This document shows positions 45,773 through 54,103 of a stretch of 64,000 nt of DNA, piece after piece. The DNA comes from Rhodococcus erythropolis NBRC 15567 (lineage in GTDB: Bacteria; Actinomycetota; Actinomycetes; Mycobacteriales; Mycobacteriaceae): the NCBI RefSeq assembly GCF_001552595.1, contig NZ_BCRM01000002.1, positions 62,001-126,000 of the forward strand, read 5' to 3'. The notes below the pieces were generated by a model that saw nothing but the letters and a program-made list of their open reading frames with translations, searched no databases and had not been told where the DNA came from. Made by a program: the position numbers and the translations under genes. Each line of letters opens with the position of its first letter. The first letter of the stretch is position 1.

Positions 45773-45808
45773 TGTGGGGGCGGGATCCGAACGGATCCCG
45801 CCCCCCAC
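45773..45808. terminator. Terminator after the DyP gene
   Basis: A G/C-rich stem of about 16 bp (GTGGGGGCGGGATCCG mirrored, with one extra C) and a 2-nt loop lies 20 bp after the DyP stop and before the convergent GIY-YIG gene. Confidence 0.8.
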
Positions 45809-45834
45809 AATGCCTTCTACCTGAAGTTGTTGCG

Positions 45835-46971
45835 TTACTTGGACTTACGAGGTCCCGGCAAAACCGCCCCCGGACGAGCGGTAGTCAACCTCGTGACCCA
45901 ACCGCTGACGGGCCACTTCTTCAGGCCGACGTTGTGCGGGGTGACCTCGGTTCCGACGTACTTGGCAGCGAGCTCGTCGTCGACGGTTCCGTTGAACCGC
46001 CACAGTTGGCTTCCGTCGGCATTGCGGGTGGACACCTCCCATGACTGAGCGCGGAATGCACCACGAATGATGCTGTCGGCAAACACCAGAACGGGGATTC
46101 CGATCTCGGCACGAACAGCTGCACCGGCAGACCACTCGGCGCGCGCGAGTTCGTAGATCTCTTCCGGCGTTGCTCCCGGACGAGCGGAGGCCGGCACGTG
46201 GAGGACGATGCTCGGCGTCGGGAGTTCCGGCGCGGGATCGGCCGAGTAGCGCAACGCGAGTTCCTCGACGCGGGTCGCACGGGCGTCCTTGTCCGATGTA
46301 TCGCCCGCGAGGTTGGTCAGGCCCTCGCCCGCGTCGGTGATTCGCAAGGCTTCCACGATGCCGCGGACGACCTCGTCGGTAGTGGCGGCCGAATCCGTGG
46401 CGGCAGCGACCGAGCGGAGAAGAACGAAGTGCTCCACCGCCGAACCCGCATCGTAGATTTCACGGATGCGGGCGATCTTGGCTGCTGTCACAGCAGCATT
46501 CGACTCGGCTGGGCCGTCCGCTCCTTCGAGATTCGCAAGTTCACCGAGCGCTTCGAATACCGGCGCGAACACTTGATTTCCCGTGCCGTGCCCGACATGG
46601 AACACCTGATCGTTGCGCGGGTCACGCAGGGCAAAGACGTACTGCCCCAGTCTCTTCCCAACCTTTTCGGTGAACGGCTGCGGAGCCGGCTTCCTGACGA
46701 CCACCTCGGTGGACAGAGTGCGCATCACGGCCAGACGGAGTGCGTCGGGCACGCTGGTAGAACCGGCAGCACCGGAAAAGATTGCCGCCGAAGCAGCGCT
46801 GATCGAGGTGAACGTGCGGCCGACTTGCTTCTCGAGAGATGCAGAGACCGTACCGACCGCAGTCAGTTTTGCATCGAGGGTGCCGTCACCCTCGACAAGG
46901 AACTCCTTGATCAACGGAGCAACGAGCAGGGTGGAGCCGATAGCGCGAGGAACTGTCCAGACAATAGCCAT
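45835..46971 (-). CDS. GIY-YIG-like domain protein (LEM-3-like), function unknown
   Basis: This 378-residue protein has a central part (about 108-230) that follows the LEM-3-like GIY-YIG pattern: GQYVFALRDPRNDQVFHVGH (FHVG in place of YVG), GTGNQVF, an Arg in ARIREIYDAGSAVEH, then Glu207 and GLTNLAGD. The C-terminal 110 residues (RAEWSAGAAVRAE, WRFNGTVDDELAAKYVGTEV) match the domain usually attached to GIY-YIG proteins of actinobacteria. The N-terminal 100 residues are unfamiliar. It may be a nuclease, or its loss of the second Tyr may mean a binding role. It is cotranscribed with the TetR gene 45 bp upstream. Confidence 0.72.
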   Translation of the reverse strand: MAIVWTVPRAIGSTLLVAPLIKEFLVEGDGTLDAKLTAVGTVSASLEKQVGRTFTSISAASAAIFSGAAGSTSVPDALRLAVMRTLSTEVVVRKPAPQPFTEKVGKRLGQYVFALRDPRNDQVFHVGHGTGNQVFAPVFEALGELANLEGADGPAESNAAVTAAKIARIREIYDAGSAVEHFVLLRSVAAATDSAATTDEVVRGIVEALRITDAGEGLTNLAGDTSDKDARATRVEELALRYSADPAPELPTPSIVLHVPASARPGATPEEIYELARAEWSAGAAVRAEIGIPVLVFADSIIRGAFRAQSWEVSTRNADGSQLWRFNGTVDDELAAKYVGTEVTPHNVGLKKWPVSGWVTRLTTARPGAVLPGPRKSK

Positions 46972-47016
46972 GCCACGAGCCTAGGCGATCACCTCGAGAC
47001 GCGAGGCGAACGCGAC

Positions 47017-47610
47017 TCAGCCCGCCGCTGCCGGCCCGGCCAGTCCCTGCACAAGTAGGTTCCAGGCCGAGTGCGCGACTTCTTTCCGCGAGCTCTCGGC
47101 AGTCCGTTCCATGATCGCGGCGAACATGGCGATCGCCAGGATCACGTCCTCAGCAGTCACGGACTCTCGTATCTTCCCAGTTCGACGCGCCTCGTCGAGG
47201 CGCCCTTCGAGGAGATCGGTCAAACGGGCGCCGGCCGAATTCAGTCGCGAGTCGCCGAAGGAGACCGGCTTGATGACCTCCACGAACACGATGGAGGTAG
47301 TGATCTGGTCGACCAACAAACGAAAAAGATCGTCGAGAGTCGAATCCGGATCAGCCGCCAGATCTTGCAGCTCGACGATGTTCTCGTCGAACACCGCGAG
47401 TGCGAGGCTTTCGCGAGTGGGAAAGTGCCGGTAGAGGCTGCCCTGGCCGACGCCGGCCGTGCGGGCGATCAGGCTGAGCGGAGCAGCAAATCCCTGGGTG
47501 GCGAACACCTCGCGAGCTGCTGAGATGAGCGCCGCACGATTGCGCGCCGCATCTCTCGGCCCTCTGTTGAGAGATCCGCTATTGACGCGGCCAGACGATG
47601 TCACGCACAC
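47017..47610 (-). CDS. TetR-family transcriptional regulator
   Basis: This 197-residue protein has a TetR HTH (SAAREVFATQGFAAPLSLIA, VGQGSLYRHFPTRESL) and a helical effector domain. The GTG at 47610 lies only six bases from a perfect operator palindrome, so translation might begin further inside or on a leaderless transcript. It precedes the GIY-YIG-like gene and diverges from the LVIVD/DUF305 pair. The operator could therefore control both directions. Confidence 0.85.
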   Translation of the reverse strand: MCVTSSGRVNSGSLNRGPRDAARNRAALISAAREVFATQGFAAPLSLIARTAGVGQGSLYRHFPTRESLALAVFDENIVELQDLAADPDSTLDDLFRLLVDQITTSIVFVEVIKPVSFGDSRLNSAGARLTDLLEGRLDEARRTGKIRESVTAEDVILAIAMFAAIMERTAESSRKEVAHSAWNLLVQGLAGPAAAG

Positions 47611-47616
47611 TACGAT

Positions 47617-47644
47617 ACCAACCGGACAGCATTGTCCGGTTGGT
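47617..47644. promoter_or_regulatory. TetR operator palindrome
   Basis: Perfect 12-bp arms ACCAACCGGACA and TGTCCGGTTGGT with a 4-bp centre sit immediately upstream of the TetR start and about 140 bp before the divergent LVIVD gene. Size and symmetry are typical of TetR sites. Confidence 0.65.
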
Positions 47645-47782
47645 TGCGGCCCGACACCGGTTCACACCCCGACCCGATCGTCGTGAGCGCTCGAACGCGC
47701 GCCTGCCCTCCGTGCTGCCTGTCCTTGAGGTACGTCTGCCCGTGAGATACGAAAGGCAATCCCGCACCGGGAGTTGGACTCG

Positions 47783-49348
47783 ATGAAATCGTTTACGACC
47801 ATCAGAACCAGATCTGCCATCGCGCTCGTCACCTTGATCACCGTCCTTCCCGTGTGCGTCGCTTCTGCTGAGCCCGCCACTGCCCCGGGCTCGATCCACG
47901 AGAACCCGGGTGTCGCTTCCAACGCTGCAAGCCGCGCCGAATGCGGCCCGGGCTCGATGCCCGAGACCGGGTTGCAGGGTGATGTTCCGGCCGAGGACCG
48001 AAACAGCGGACGCAGTCGAGACGGGTACAGCTGCAACATGTCTCAGATCGGCGGTTACTCGGGTCGCGGCGGCGGGATCACGTCCACCAACTTCGAACAC
48101 TGCTCGTACATCGGCAGCTTCTTCCCCGGGAACCTCCTGGGCCCCGCGCAGGGCGTGCAAGTTCTCGACGTGTCGGATCCTGCCAATCCTGCTCTCACCG
48201 CTACGCTGACCGAACCTGCGATGCTGGCCGGAACGTGGGAGAGTCTCAAGGTCAACACCGCGCGAAAGCTGCTGGTGGGCACGGGCGTTCCGCTCTTGAC
48301 CGGCGTCGGCCTGATGTCGGTCTACGACATCTCCGATTGCGCGCACCCGAAACTGCTCAACCCCGGACCAGGAACCGATCTGGGGATGCTGCTGCCCATC
48401 ACCAATCACGAGGGTGGATTTTCACCGGACGGGAACACCTACTGGTCTTCCGGCACCGCTCCCGGCGTGGTGAGCGCCGTCGATCTCACCGATCCCGCCA
48501 ACCCGCGTGTCGTCTGGCAGGACCTCATCGGGTTGTCGACCCACGGCTTCGGAATCACTCCAGACGGAAATCGCATGTACTTGTCGAACAATCTCGGCGG
48601 AATACATGTTCTCGACATCAGTGAGGTTCAGCGCCGCGTCCCGAATCCTCGGGTGCGCCAACTGTCCCAGCTCTCGTGGACCGACGGTTGGGCCACCCAA
48701 CACAGCATTCCGGTCACCTACGACGGTTCGCCGTACCTGTTCACCGTCGACGAAGGTGGTTCCGGCGGAGTCAAATTGATCGACGTCTCCAATGACGACG
48801 AACCGGCGGTCGTCAATTCGGTGAAGCTCGAGATCAATCTGCCGGAGAATCAAGATGCTGCGCTGGCGTCTGCTGCCGGCGGATCGCTGTTCGCGTACGA
48901 ATCTCACTACTGTTCGGCCGATCGCCCGGTCGACCCGACGGCGCTGGCATGCGGATGGATCTCGAGCGGGATTCGGGTCTTCGATGTTCGAGATCCCTTC
49001 GACGTCCACGAAATTGCGTACTTCAACCCACCCGCTCGGACCGGCGACAATCTCGAACTCGCCAACTCGCCGCACGCTCTCGCCTCGCTCATCGGGGTAC
49101 CCATTCTCAGCACGCCGGCAATCGCGCAGTCGATCGCGCAAGGCCAGTTCGACCCCGGCCAAGCGCTGAGTTCGCGATCGGGCATGGTCGCTCTCGGCGA
49201 TATCTCGACCGATTGGTGCTTCTCCCCACCCGAATGGCGCGGTACCACGTTGTGGGCGACGTGCGCCGACAACGGCTTTGTTGCCATGCAACTCGAAAAC
49301 GGTGTCTACACACCACCCGCTGACCAGAAGACGACCGTGGGATCATGA
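47783..49348 (+). CDS. Secreted LVIVD-repeat beta-propeller protein
   Basis: This is 521 residues from ATG 47783 (GGGAG upstream). A signal peptide ends near VCVASAEPA. The mature part holds repeated LVIVD-type blades (GVQVLDVSDPANPALTATL, SVYDISDCAHPKLLN, VSAVDLTDPANPRVVW, IHVLDISEVQRR, GVKLIDVSNDDEPAVV, RVFDVRDPFDVHEIAYF). These form a beta-propeller of unknown function. It overlaps the next gene's start by four bases (ATGA). Several cysteines suggest a folded extracellular protein. Confidence 0.85.
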   Translation: MKSFTTIRTRSAIALVTLITVLPVCVASAEPATAPGSIHENPGVASNAASRAECGPGSMPETGLQGDVPAEDRNSGRSRDGYSCNMSQIGGYSGRGGGITSTNFEHCSYIGSFFPGNLLGPAQGVQVLDVSDPANPALTATLTEPAMLAGTWESLKVNTARKLLVGTGVPLLTGVGLMSVYDISDCAHPKLLNPGPGTDLGMLLPITNHEGGFSPDGNTYWSSGTAPGVVSAVDLTDPANPRVVWQDLIGLSTHGFGITPDGNRMYLSNNLGGIHVLDISEVQRRVPNPRVRQLSQLSWTDGWATQHSIPVTYDGSPYLFTVDEGGSGGVKLIDVSNDDEPAVVNSVKLEINLPENQDAALASAAGGSLFAYESHYCSADRPVDPTALACGWISSGIRVFDVRDPFDVHEIAYFNPPARTGDNLELANSPHALASLIGVPILSTPAIAQSIAQGQFDPGQALSSRSGMVALGDISTDWCFSPPEWRGTTLWATCADNGFVAMQLENGVYTPPADQKTTVGS

Positions 49349-50001
49349 CGGCGCCGCGATCGGTCAAGGCCGTCGCACTCGTGGCTGCGGCACTGATGCT
49401 GCTCGTACTCGGCGCAGCATTACGTCCGCTGTTCGCACCCGAGAACCACACGCAGACAGCTGTTCTGAGCGAAACCGAAATCGGATTCGTGCATGACATG
49501 GCGGCCCACCATCAACAGGCCCTCTTCATTCTCGCGCGTCTGAGTCCCGATGTGGACCCGGCGGTTACGAGACTGGCCCAGCAGATCGACGATGTTCAGA
49601 GAACGGAAATCGGTGTCATGCTCGGTTGGCTGAGGTTGGCCGGTGTCCCGCCGAACAGTAGAACGCCGATGGCGTGGATGGAGGCGTCACCGAGCGGCGC
49701 TGGCGACTCTCATCATCACCCGGCAACGCCGGAAACAGAGGCCGACGCCATGCCGGGTATGGCTACGACGGAAGAACTCGAGAAACTGAGCGCCGCTCGC
49801 GGGCTCGACGCCGAGGTTATGTTCCTTCAACTGATGGAACGCCACCACCGTGGCGGGATCGCCATGGCACAGGTGGCCGATGCTCTGCTCGAGCGCGGGC
49901 CGGTGAAACAGTCGGCCCGCGACATGATCAATTCCCAGAGTCAGGAATCCGGGCTGATGACACTGATGCTCGGACAACGTGGGGCGCAACCACTGCACTG
50001 A
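49345..50001 (+). CDS. DUF305 membrane-anchored protein
   Basis: This 218-residue protein has an N-terminal helix at about 8-30 and then a DUF305 four-helix (ferritin-like) region. The paired His-rich motifs are FVHDMAAHHQQALFIL (near 50) and MERHHRGGIAMA (near 165), both with HxxxxHH-like ligands. A Met/His-rich linker (SHHHPATPETEADAMPGM) separates them. DUF305 proteins are often found with copper genes. It is translationally coupled to the LVIVD gene. Confidence 0.87.
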   Translation: MTAPRSVKAVALVAAALMLLVLGAALRPLFAPENHTQTAVLSETEIGFVHDMAAHHQQALFILARLSPDVDPAVTRLAQQIDDVQRTEIGVMLGWLRLAGVPPNSRTPMAWMEASPSGAGDSHHHPATPETEADAMPGMATTEELEKLSAARGLDAEVMFLQLMERHHRGGIAMAQVADALLERGPVKQSARDMINSQSQESGLMTLMLGQRGAQPLH

Positions 50002-50064
50002 CCCGCATGTGCACTGACTACCATGGGTGTCGACCTGTGAACTACAGAAGGAATCGACACTTCA

Positions 50065-50988
50065 ATGACCCTGCTCGTTCGCGGAATCGAATGGTCGAAC
50101 CCGACAGCACCGCGGATCCGATGCGTCGACGACACCACTTCCGCTACGACCTTCTACACTCACGACTCGGTTCTGCGATTCTCCGTCGACGAGGCGAAGG
50201 GCCGCCGTTGCCTCGGGTGGCGTGATCTCACCGCCGAAGGTCCGGGACACTCGCCGTGTGACCGCGGGGCCACGGTCGTTACCGGGCGCCAGTGCGATCG
50301 ATGCCGAAATCGTGAGGGATTCACCACCGTTCATCAGGCACATGTCAGCGGCGCGCACATTCATCCGAACGTGCGCACCTATCTCACGCAACCACAATGG
50401 CTCTACATCGACATCTTCGCCGGCGGTCAGATGAAGGTGGGGACGGCGGCCGAGTTTCGCAAGCATCCGCGAGTCGCCGAACAGGGAGCGGTCTGCGCAT
50501 TGTTCGTAGCGCGGTCGACGGACGGTTACAGCATTCGTTCCCTCGAAGCCCGAGTTTCGGAGCACTTCCACTTGAGCCAGGCCATACGTACGTCTCGGAA
50601 GATCGAAGCGCTGACAGGACCCTTGGATCGCGAGAAGCTACGAAAGTCGTTGCACCACTTCGTATCGTCGATCAAAGACGAGCTGAATGACATCGGATCG
50701 GACATCGACGGAATCGAGATCCTGGAGGCTCCCGAAGAATGGACGGCGCCGGCGTGCGCCGACGTTGTCTTCGATGCGGCACCGTTGATCGCGTATCCGC
50801 ACACTTTCGAATCCGGGGAACATTCCTTGTACTTGGAGGGCCTTGCCGGTTCGATCGCCTCGCTGCGGATCGACCCCGATCCTGAATCGCCACGCTTCGT
50901 CGCGGATGTGTCCGGACTGGTCGGTCGAACCATCACCGTCGGCGAGTTCGAGTCCCCTGGCGTGGCGATTCAGGAATCGTTGTTCTGA
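50065..50988 (+). CDS. DUF2797 domain protein
   Basis: This 307-residue cytoplasmic protein has an N-terminal zinc-ribbon-like set of cysteines (KGRRCLGW, HSPCDRG, GRQCDRC) followed by WLYIDIFAGGQMKVGTA and VAEQGAVCALFVA. The middle part slightly resembles a GIY-YIG core (YI-x-G-x-KVG-x-R), but this is weak. No function is known. GAAGGAATCG precedes the start. The lipoprotein gene converges seven bases after its stop. Confidence 0.75.
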   Translation: MTLLVRGIEWSNPTAPRIRCVDDTTSATTFYTHDSVLRFSVDEAKGRRCLGWRDLTAEGPGHSPCDRGATVVTGRQCDRCRNREGFTTVHQAHVSGAHIHPNVRTYLTQPQWLYIDIFAGGQMKVGTAAEFRKHPRVAEQGAVCALFVARSTDGYSIRSLEARVSEHFHLSQAIRTSRKIEALTGPLDREKLRKSLHHFVSSIKDELNDIGSDIDGIEILEAPEEWTAPACADVVFDAAPLIAYPHTFESGEHSLYLEGLAGSIASLRIDPDPESPRFVADVSGLVGRTITVGEFESPGVAIQESLF

Positions 50989-50995
50989 AAGTAGG

Positions 50996-51466
50996 TCAGC
51001 AACTTCCCGCGGTCGCTGCGGCGAATCCGCGAGTGACCTCAGCCTGCTCGTCGGCAGACAAGCTCGACCATTCGGGATAAGCCTGGATGGAGGTCAGCAT
51101 GTCGTTTGCCAATGATTCACGCGTCATGCCCATTTCCTCGCCCGACTCGTCAATTGCCGGCTGGTATGCGTCGAGGTACCGGAGAACGTCGGAGCACGCC
51201 TGCGCGTAGGTCCGTGGCAGTGCCGAACTCACATTCGGGTCCGACGGGACCTCAGCCGGGACGCTCGAGTCGACCGACGGTGCCTCGGTAGTCGATTCCG
51301 ACGATGTCGCCGGAGCCTCGGATGACGTCGTCGGTGACGCAGTGGTGGTCGCCGAAACGGAGGAAGTGAGTGTTCCGACCTCGGTCGGCTTGTCTCCGTC
51401 AGAACCGCAGGCAACCAGCGCCACCAGCGAGCAGGCACCGATGAACCCGGTGATCGTTTTCTTCAT
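50996..51466 (-). CDS. Lipoprotein with Ser/Thr-rich linker
   Basis: This 156-residue protein has a lipobox LVAC with Cys20, then a disordered Ser/Thr/Pro/Glu-rich linker to about residue 82. A small helical domain follows with two cysteines (YAQACSDVLRYLDAYQP and a terminal GSC). It is anchored to the membrane face. The C-terminal domain is of a type common in actinobacterial lipoproteins but is unassigned. Confidence 0.75.
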   Translation of the reverse strand: MKKTITGFIGACSLVALVACGSDGDKPTEVGTLTSSVSATTTASPTTSSEAPATSSESTTEAPSVDSSVPAEVPSDPNVSSALPRTYAQACSDVLRYLDAYQPAIDESGEEMGMTRESLANDMLTSIQAYPEWSSLSADEQAEVTRGFAAATAGSC

Positions 51467-51717
51467 CCTTCAAGGATGCCAGAGGGCGTCTGGCGCTCGA
51501 ACGGACCGGCATCGTCGACCGGCGAGAATCGTCCGGGCAGCCTGTCGATTCCGAGTGCCTCGTCGGCCCGCCTACAGGATTGGACCATATGCCCCGTCTG
51601 CGAACCCATGCTACGGTTACTTAACTGCAAAGTAACTATGGGTGGGATTGTCCGGTCTGCCGCGTTCATCCGGAACGCTCTGATCGGAAATAGTTCGTCT
51701 TTAAGGGGCTGGAACGA

Positions 51718-52539
51718 GTGGGACTTTTTCGTCGACGAGGCTCCCGGGAGGAAGACGACGATCGCGGGCAGAACCTCGATCGCAGCGACCCCGGGTATGC
51801 CGCCTGGTTCGCGAACGTCTCCGACGCGGGCGGTCAGCCGGTTCCGTACAAGCGGCCGCTTACCGCGCCGGTGTATCCGCAACTTCAGACGCCGGTGCCG
51901 GACTTCGAGACGGATACGAGATGGCCGCTCAGCGCACCCCCCGGGGACGGCTGGCTGCCCGCAGACCGCATCGACGAATTCGAGTCGTCGAATGGCCGCT
52001 CATCTGCACCGAACGGAACGAGCCCACAAATCTCACAAGCTGAACAGTTGCCGCCCAGCCCACTCCCGACACCGCAACCAACGATTCCACCTCGAAATGT
52101 ACCGATGACTTCATCACCGAAGCATCACCTGGAGTCGCCCCGCGCGACTCTGCCCTACCAAGGAGAAGCAATGAGCAACATCGACAAGATCCTCGGCGAA
52201 TTGATGCGCATCGACGGTGCCAGCGGTGCAGCCGTAGTCGACGCCGACAGCGGGATGGTTCTCGGCATGAGCGGCAACCCGTCATTCAGCCTCGAGTACG
52301 CCGGCGCCGGAAACTCCGAGGTTGTGCGAGCAAAGCTCCGCACGATGAGTAACTTGGGGATTACCGACACTCTCGAAGACATTCTGATCACCCTGAGTAA
52401 CCAGTACCACCTCATTCGTGTCCTCGAGACGCCCGGACTGTCAACGCTGTTCGTGTACCTGGTTTTGGATCGCGCGCGTGCGAACCTGGCACTGGCCCGC
52501 CACAAGCTGGGCGAACAGACACCCAAGATCGAGATCTGA
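51718..52539 (+). CDS. Roadblock/LC7 protein with long N-terminal extension
   Basis: This 273-residue frame starts at GTG 51718 (AAGGGG upstream). Residues 1-150 are hydrophilic and Pro-rich with no recognised domain (GLFRRRGSREEDDDRGQNLD, PQLQTPVPDFETDTRWPLSA). Residues 152-273 form a roadblock/LC7 domain (ILGELMRIDGASGAAVVDAD, LVLDRARANLALARH). Such domains bind small GTPases of the MglA type, but no GTPase gene is adjacent. A strong ribosome site inside the frame at 52160 suggests a second product (next entry). Confidence 0.7.
   Translation: MGLFRRRGSREEDDDRGQNLDRSDPGYAAWFANVSDAGGQPVPYKRPLTAPVYPQLQTPVPDFETDTRWPLSAPPGDGWLPADRIDEFESSNGRSSAPNGTSPQISQAEQLPPSPLPTPQPTIPPRNVPMTSSPKHHLESPRATLPYQGEAMSNIDKILGELMRIDGASGAAVVDADSGMVLGMSGNPSFSLEYAGAGNSEVVRAKLRTMSNLGITDTLEDILITLSNQYHLIRVLETPGLSTLFVYLVLDRARANLALARHKLGEQTPKIEI
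52171..52539 (+). CDS. Roadblock/LC7 domain protein, internal start form
   Basis: This is the 122-residue C-terminal part of the preceding frame, opened by AAGGAGAAGCA-ATG at 52160-52173. Length and start match stand-alone bacterial roadblock proteins. The frame is open upstream, so a long and a short form, or only this one, may be made. A perfect 18-bp-arm terminator follows. Confidence 0.65.
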   Translation: MSNIDKILGELMRIDGASGAAVVDADSGMVLGMSGNPSFSLEYAGAGNSEVVRAKLRTMSNLGITDTLEDILITLSNQYHLIRVLETPGLSTLFVYLVLDRARANLALARHKLGEQTPKIEI

Positions 52540-52560
52540 CGCTTCCACTCCCTTCCCGAA

Positions 52561-52599
52561 CAATGCCCGGTCCTCGCCAACGGCGAGGACCGGGCATTG
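52561..52599 (+). terminator. Strong terminator after the roadblock gene
   Basis: Perfect 18-bp arms enclose a 3-nt loop, 22 bp after the stop at 52539, followed by TTCGTTCC. It lies inside a possible longer frame of the next gene, which argues against a start at 52563. Confidence 0.88.
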
Positions 52600-52652
52600 T
52601 TCGTTCCGCACCGTCGATTGGTGAACGTCGCGCCGGCACCGATACTGAGACA

Positions 52653-53018
52653 GTGACTATCGCGGATACTCCTTGCGTGTGGTTGACCACCCTTCGAAGC
52701 GACGGCTCGCCGCACACGACTCCGGTCTGGTTCTTACTGCGTCAGAACACATTCTGGATACCGAGCGCCGAGCAGAATCGGAAGGTCCGGAACCTGCTGG
52801 ACGATCCTCGGGTCTCGTTGGCAGTCGACGGATCCTCTCACGACCCGTGGGTCGCACAGGGGTTCGGGACAATTCATCACAACGTCGGCGAGTTCGGCGA
52901 TCTCCTGAAACTTTTCGGCGAGAAGTACGACGGCTGGGATGCCGCAGACGAAACTCGTGAAGGTCCGCGAGTTCTCGTGTCGGTTCCGGTGACGCGATGG
53001 CTACTTCGACCGGACTGA
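52653..53018 (+). CDS. Pyridoxamine-5'-phosphate oxidase-family (split-barrel) protein
   Basis: This is 121 residues from GTG 52653 (VTIADTPCVWLTTLRSDGSP). The start at 52563 is rejected because it lies inside a terminator hairpin. The split-barrel pattern continues with TTPVWFLLRQNTFWIPSAEQ and RKVRNLLDDPRVSLAVDG. It probably binds a flavin or F420. Substrate is unknown. Confidence 0.8.
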   Translation: MTIADTPCVWLTTLRSDGSPHTTPVWFLLRQNTFWIPSAEQNRKVRNLLDDPRVSLAVDGSSHDPWVAQGFGTIHHNVGEFGDLLKLFGEKYDGWDAADETREGPRVLVSVPVTRWLLRPD

Positions 53019-53096
53019 CAGACAGTGCCGGTTCAGCCCGAAATGTCGTGAATGACATACTTGTAGTTCATCTCTCGCAGAAATGGACTCTCACAC

Positions 53097-53843
53097 ATGG
53101 CACGCACGGCACATCACAGGCGCGGCATCACCGGCGTCACCATCGGCATTGCTGCCGTGATCGTGCTGGGAGGTTGCGCCAGTTCCAACGCCGACGCACC
53201 CGAAACATCTTCTCTCGGTTCGGGAATCGGATCCGGCGTCACGACGACGGTTACGGCCGGAACTTCGGCTCCCTCGTCCGCCGCAATTGAACTGCTGGCA
53301 CAGATCCCCATCAAGGGACGCGCACCCAAGACCGGATACGACCGTGCACTGTTCGGTACCGCCTGGACCGACGACGTCACCGTCGAGTTCGGCCACAACG
53401 GCTGCGATACCCGAAACGACATCCTGCGGCGTGACCTCACCGACCTGACATTCAAAGACGGCTCCAAAAGCTGCTCGGTCCAAACCGGTACGCTCCGTGA
53501 CCCGTACACGAACAAGACCATCGCCTTCACCCGCGGCCAGGACACGTCTTCTGCAGTCCAGATCGACCATGTTGTCGCACTCTCGGACGCCTGGCAGAAG
53601 GGCGCGCAGCAGCTCGACACGCAAACGCGAACCAATCTGGCCAACGACCCTCGAAACCTACGCGCTGTCGACGGGCCCACCAACCAGAAAAAGTCGGATT
53701 CCGACGCGGCGTCGTGGCTGCCGCCCAACAAGGCATACCGCTGCCAGTACGTGACTGCTCAAGTGGAAGTGAAAGCGGCATACGGTTTGTGGGTTACCCA
53801 AGCCGAACACGACACCATCGCAGACATTCTCGCGACCTGCTGA
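53097..53843 (+). CDS. Secreted HNH endonuclease-family lipoprotein (GmrSD/DUF1524-like)
   Basis: This 248-residue protein has a lipobox LGGC at about 24-27 and a Ser/Thr-rich linker. The DUF1524-like HNH domain has DNDILRR-type RNDILRRDLTDLTF, the catalytic Asp157-His158 in QIDHVVALSDAW, and a C-terminal Asn/Lys set in NDPRNLRAVDGPTNQKKSDS. This family includes actinobacterial secreted nucleases. It is anchored outside the membrane, so it may degrade external DNA. It is not part of a recognisable restriction system. Confidence 0.85.
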   Translation: MARTAHHRRGITGVTIGIAAVIVLGGCASSNADAPETSSLGSGIGSGVTTTVTAGTSAPSSAAIELLAQIPIKGRAPKTGYDRALFGTAWTDDVTVEFGHNGCDTRNDILRRDLTDLTFKDGSKSCSVQTGTLRDPYTNKTIAFTRGQDTSSAVQIDHVVALSDAWQKGAQQLDTQTRTNLANDPRNLRAVDGPTNQKKSDSDAASWLPPNKAYRCQYVTAQVEVKAAYGLWVTQAEHDTIADILATC

Positions 53844-53854
53844 ACTCTTGCGGT

Positions 53855-53931
53855 GATCAGCGACATTTGATCAGAGGGCTCCGATCAGCGACATTTGATC
53901 AGAGGACTCTGATCAGCGACCTTTGATCAGA
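53855..53931. repeat. 28-bp tandem repeat, two full copies and a partial third
   Basis: Units start at 53855, 53883 and 53911, each beginning GATCAGCGACATTTGATCAG (third copy: ACC for ACA). The third copy contains the stop codon and last codons of the minus-strand membrane protein at 53913-54083, so the array looks like repeated duplication of that gene's 3' end. Confidence 0.85.
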
Positions 53932-54083
53932 TACCGCACAATCGCCATCCCGAGCGCGAGGCCCAACACGGTGGCCAGCGCTGCAACCAGACCGTGGCCG
54001 GTCAGTGCGACGAACACACCGGTTATGACTGCGACGACGGCAATGATCCCCGCGTCCACTCTGCTTTGACCACGTTCAGGCAT
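53913..54083 (-). CDS. 56-residue two-helix membrane protein
   Basis: The frame reads MPERGQSRVDAGIIAVVAVI through GMAIVRYLIKGR. Two hydrophobic segments lie at about 11-27 and 32-50. GAGAGAG precedes the ATG. The last codons and stop lie within the third unit of the 28-bp repeat. Upstream is a 12-bp-arm hairpin. Function is unknown. Confidence 0.65.
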   Translation of the reverse strand: MPERGQSRVDAGIIAVVAVITGVFVALTGHGLVAALATVLGLALGMAIVRYLIKGR

Positions 54084-54103
54084 GGCACTCTCTCGTGCTG
54101 TCA

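Noticed and set aside
52563-52652. ATG at 52563 as start of the split-barrel protein
   Set aside because: The first codons would lie in an 18-bp-arm terminator; the domain begins after the GTG at 52653.
53855-53931. Possible CRISPR array
   Set aside because: Units are contiguous 28-bp tandem copies without spacers, and they match the 3' end of the neighbouring gene.
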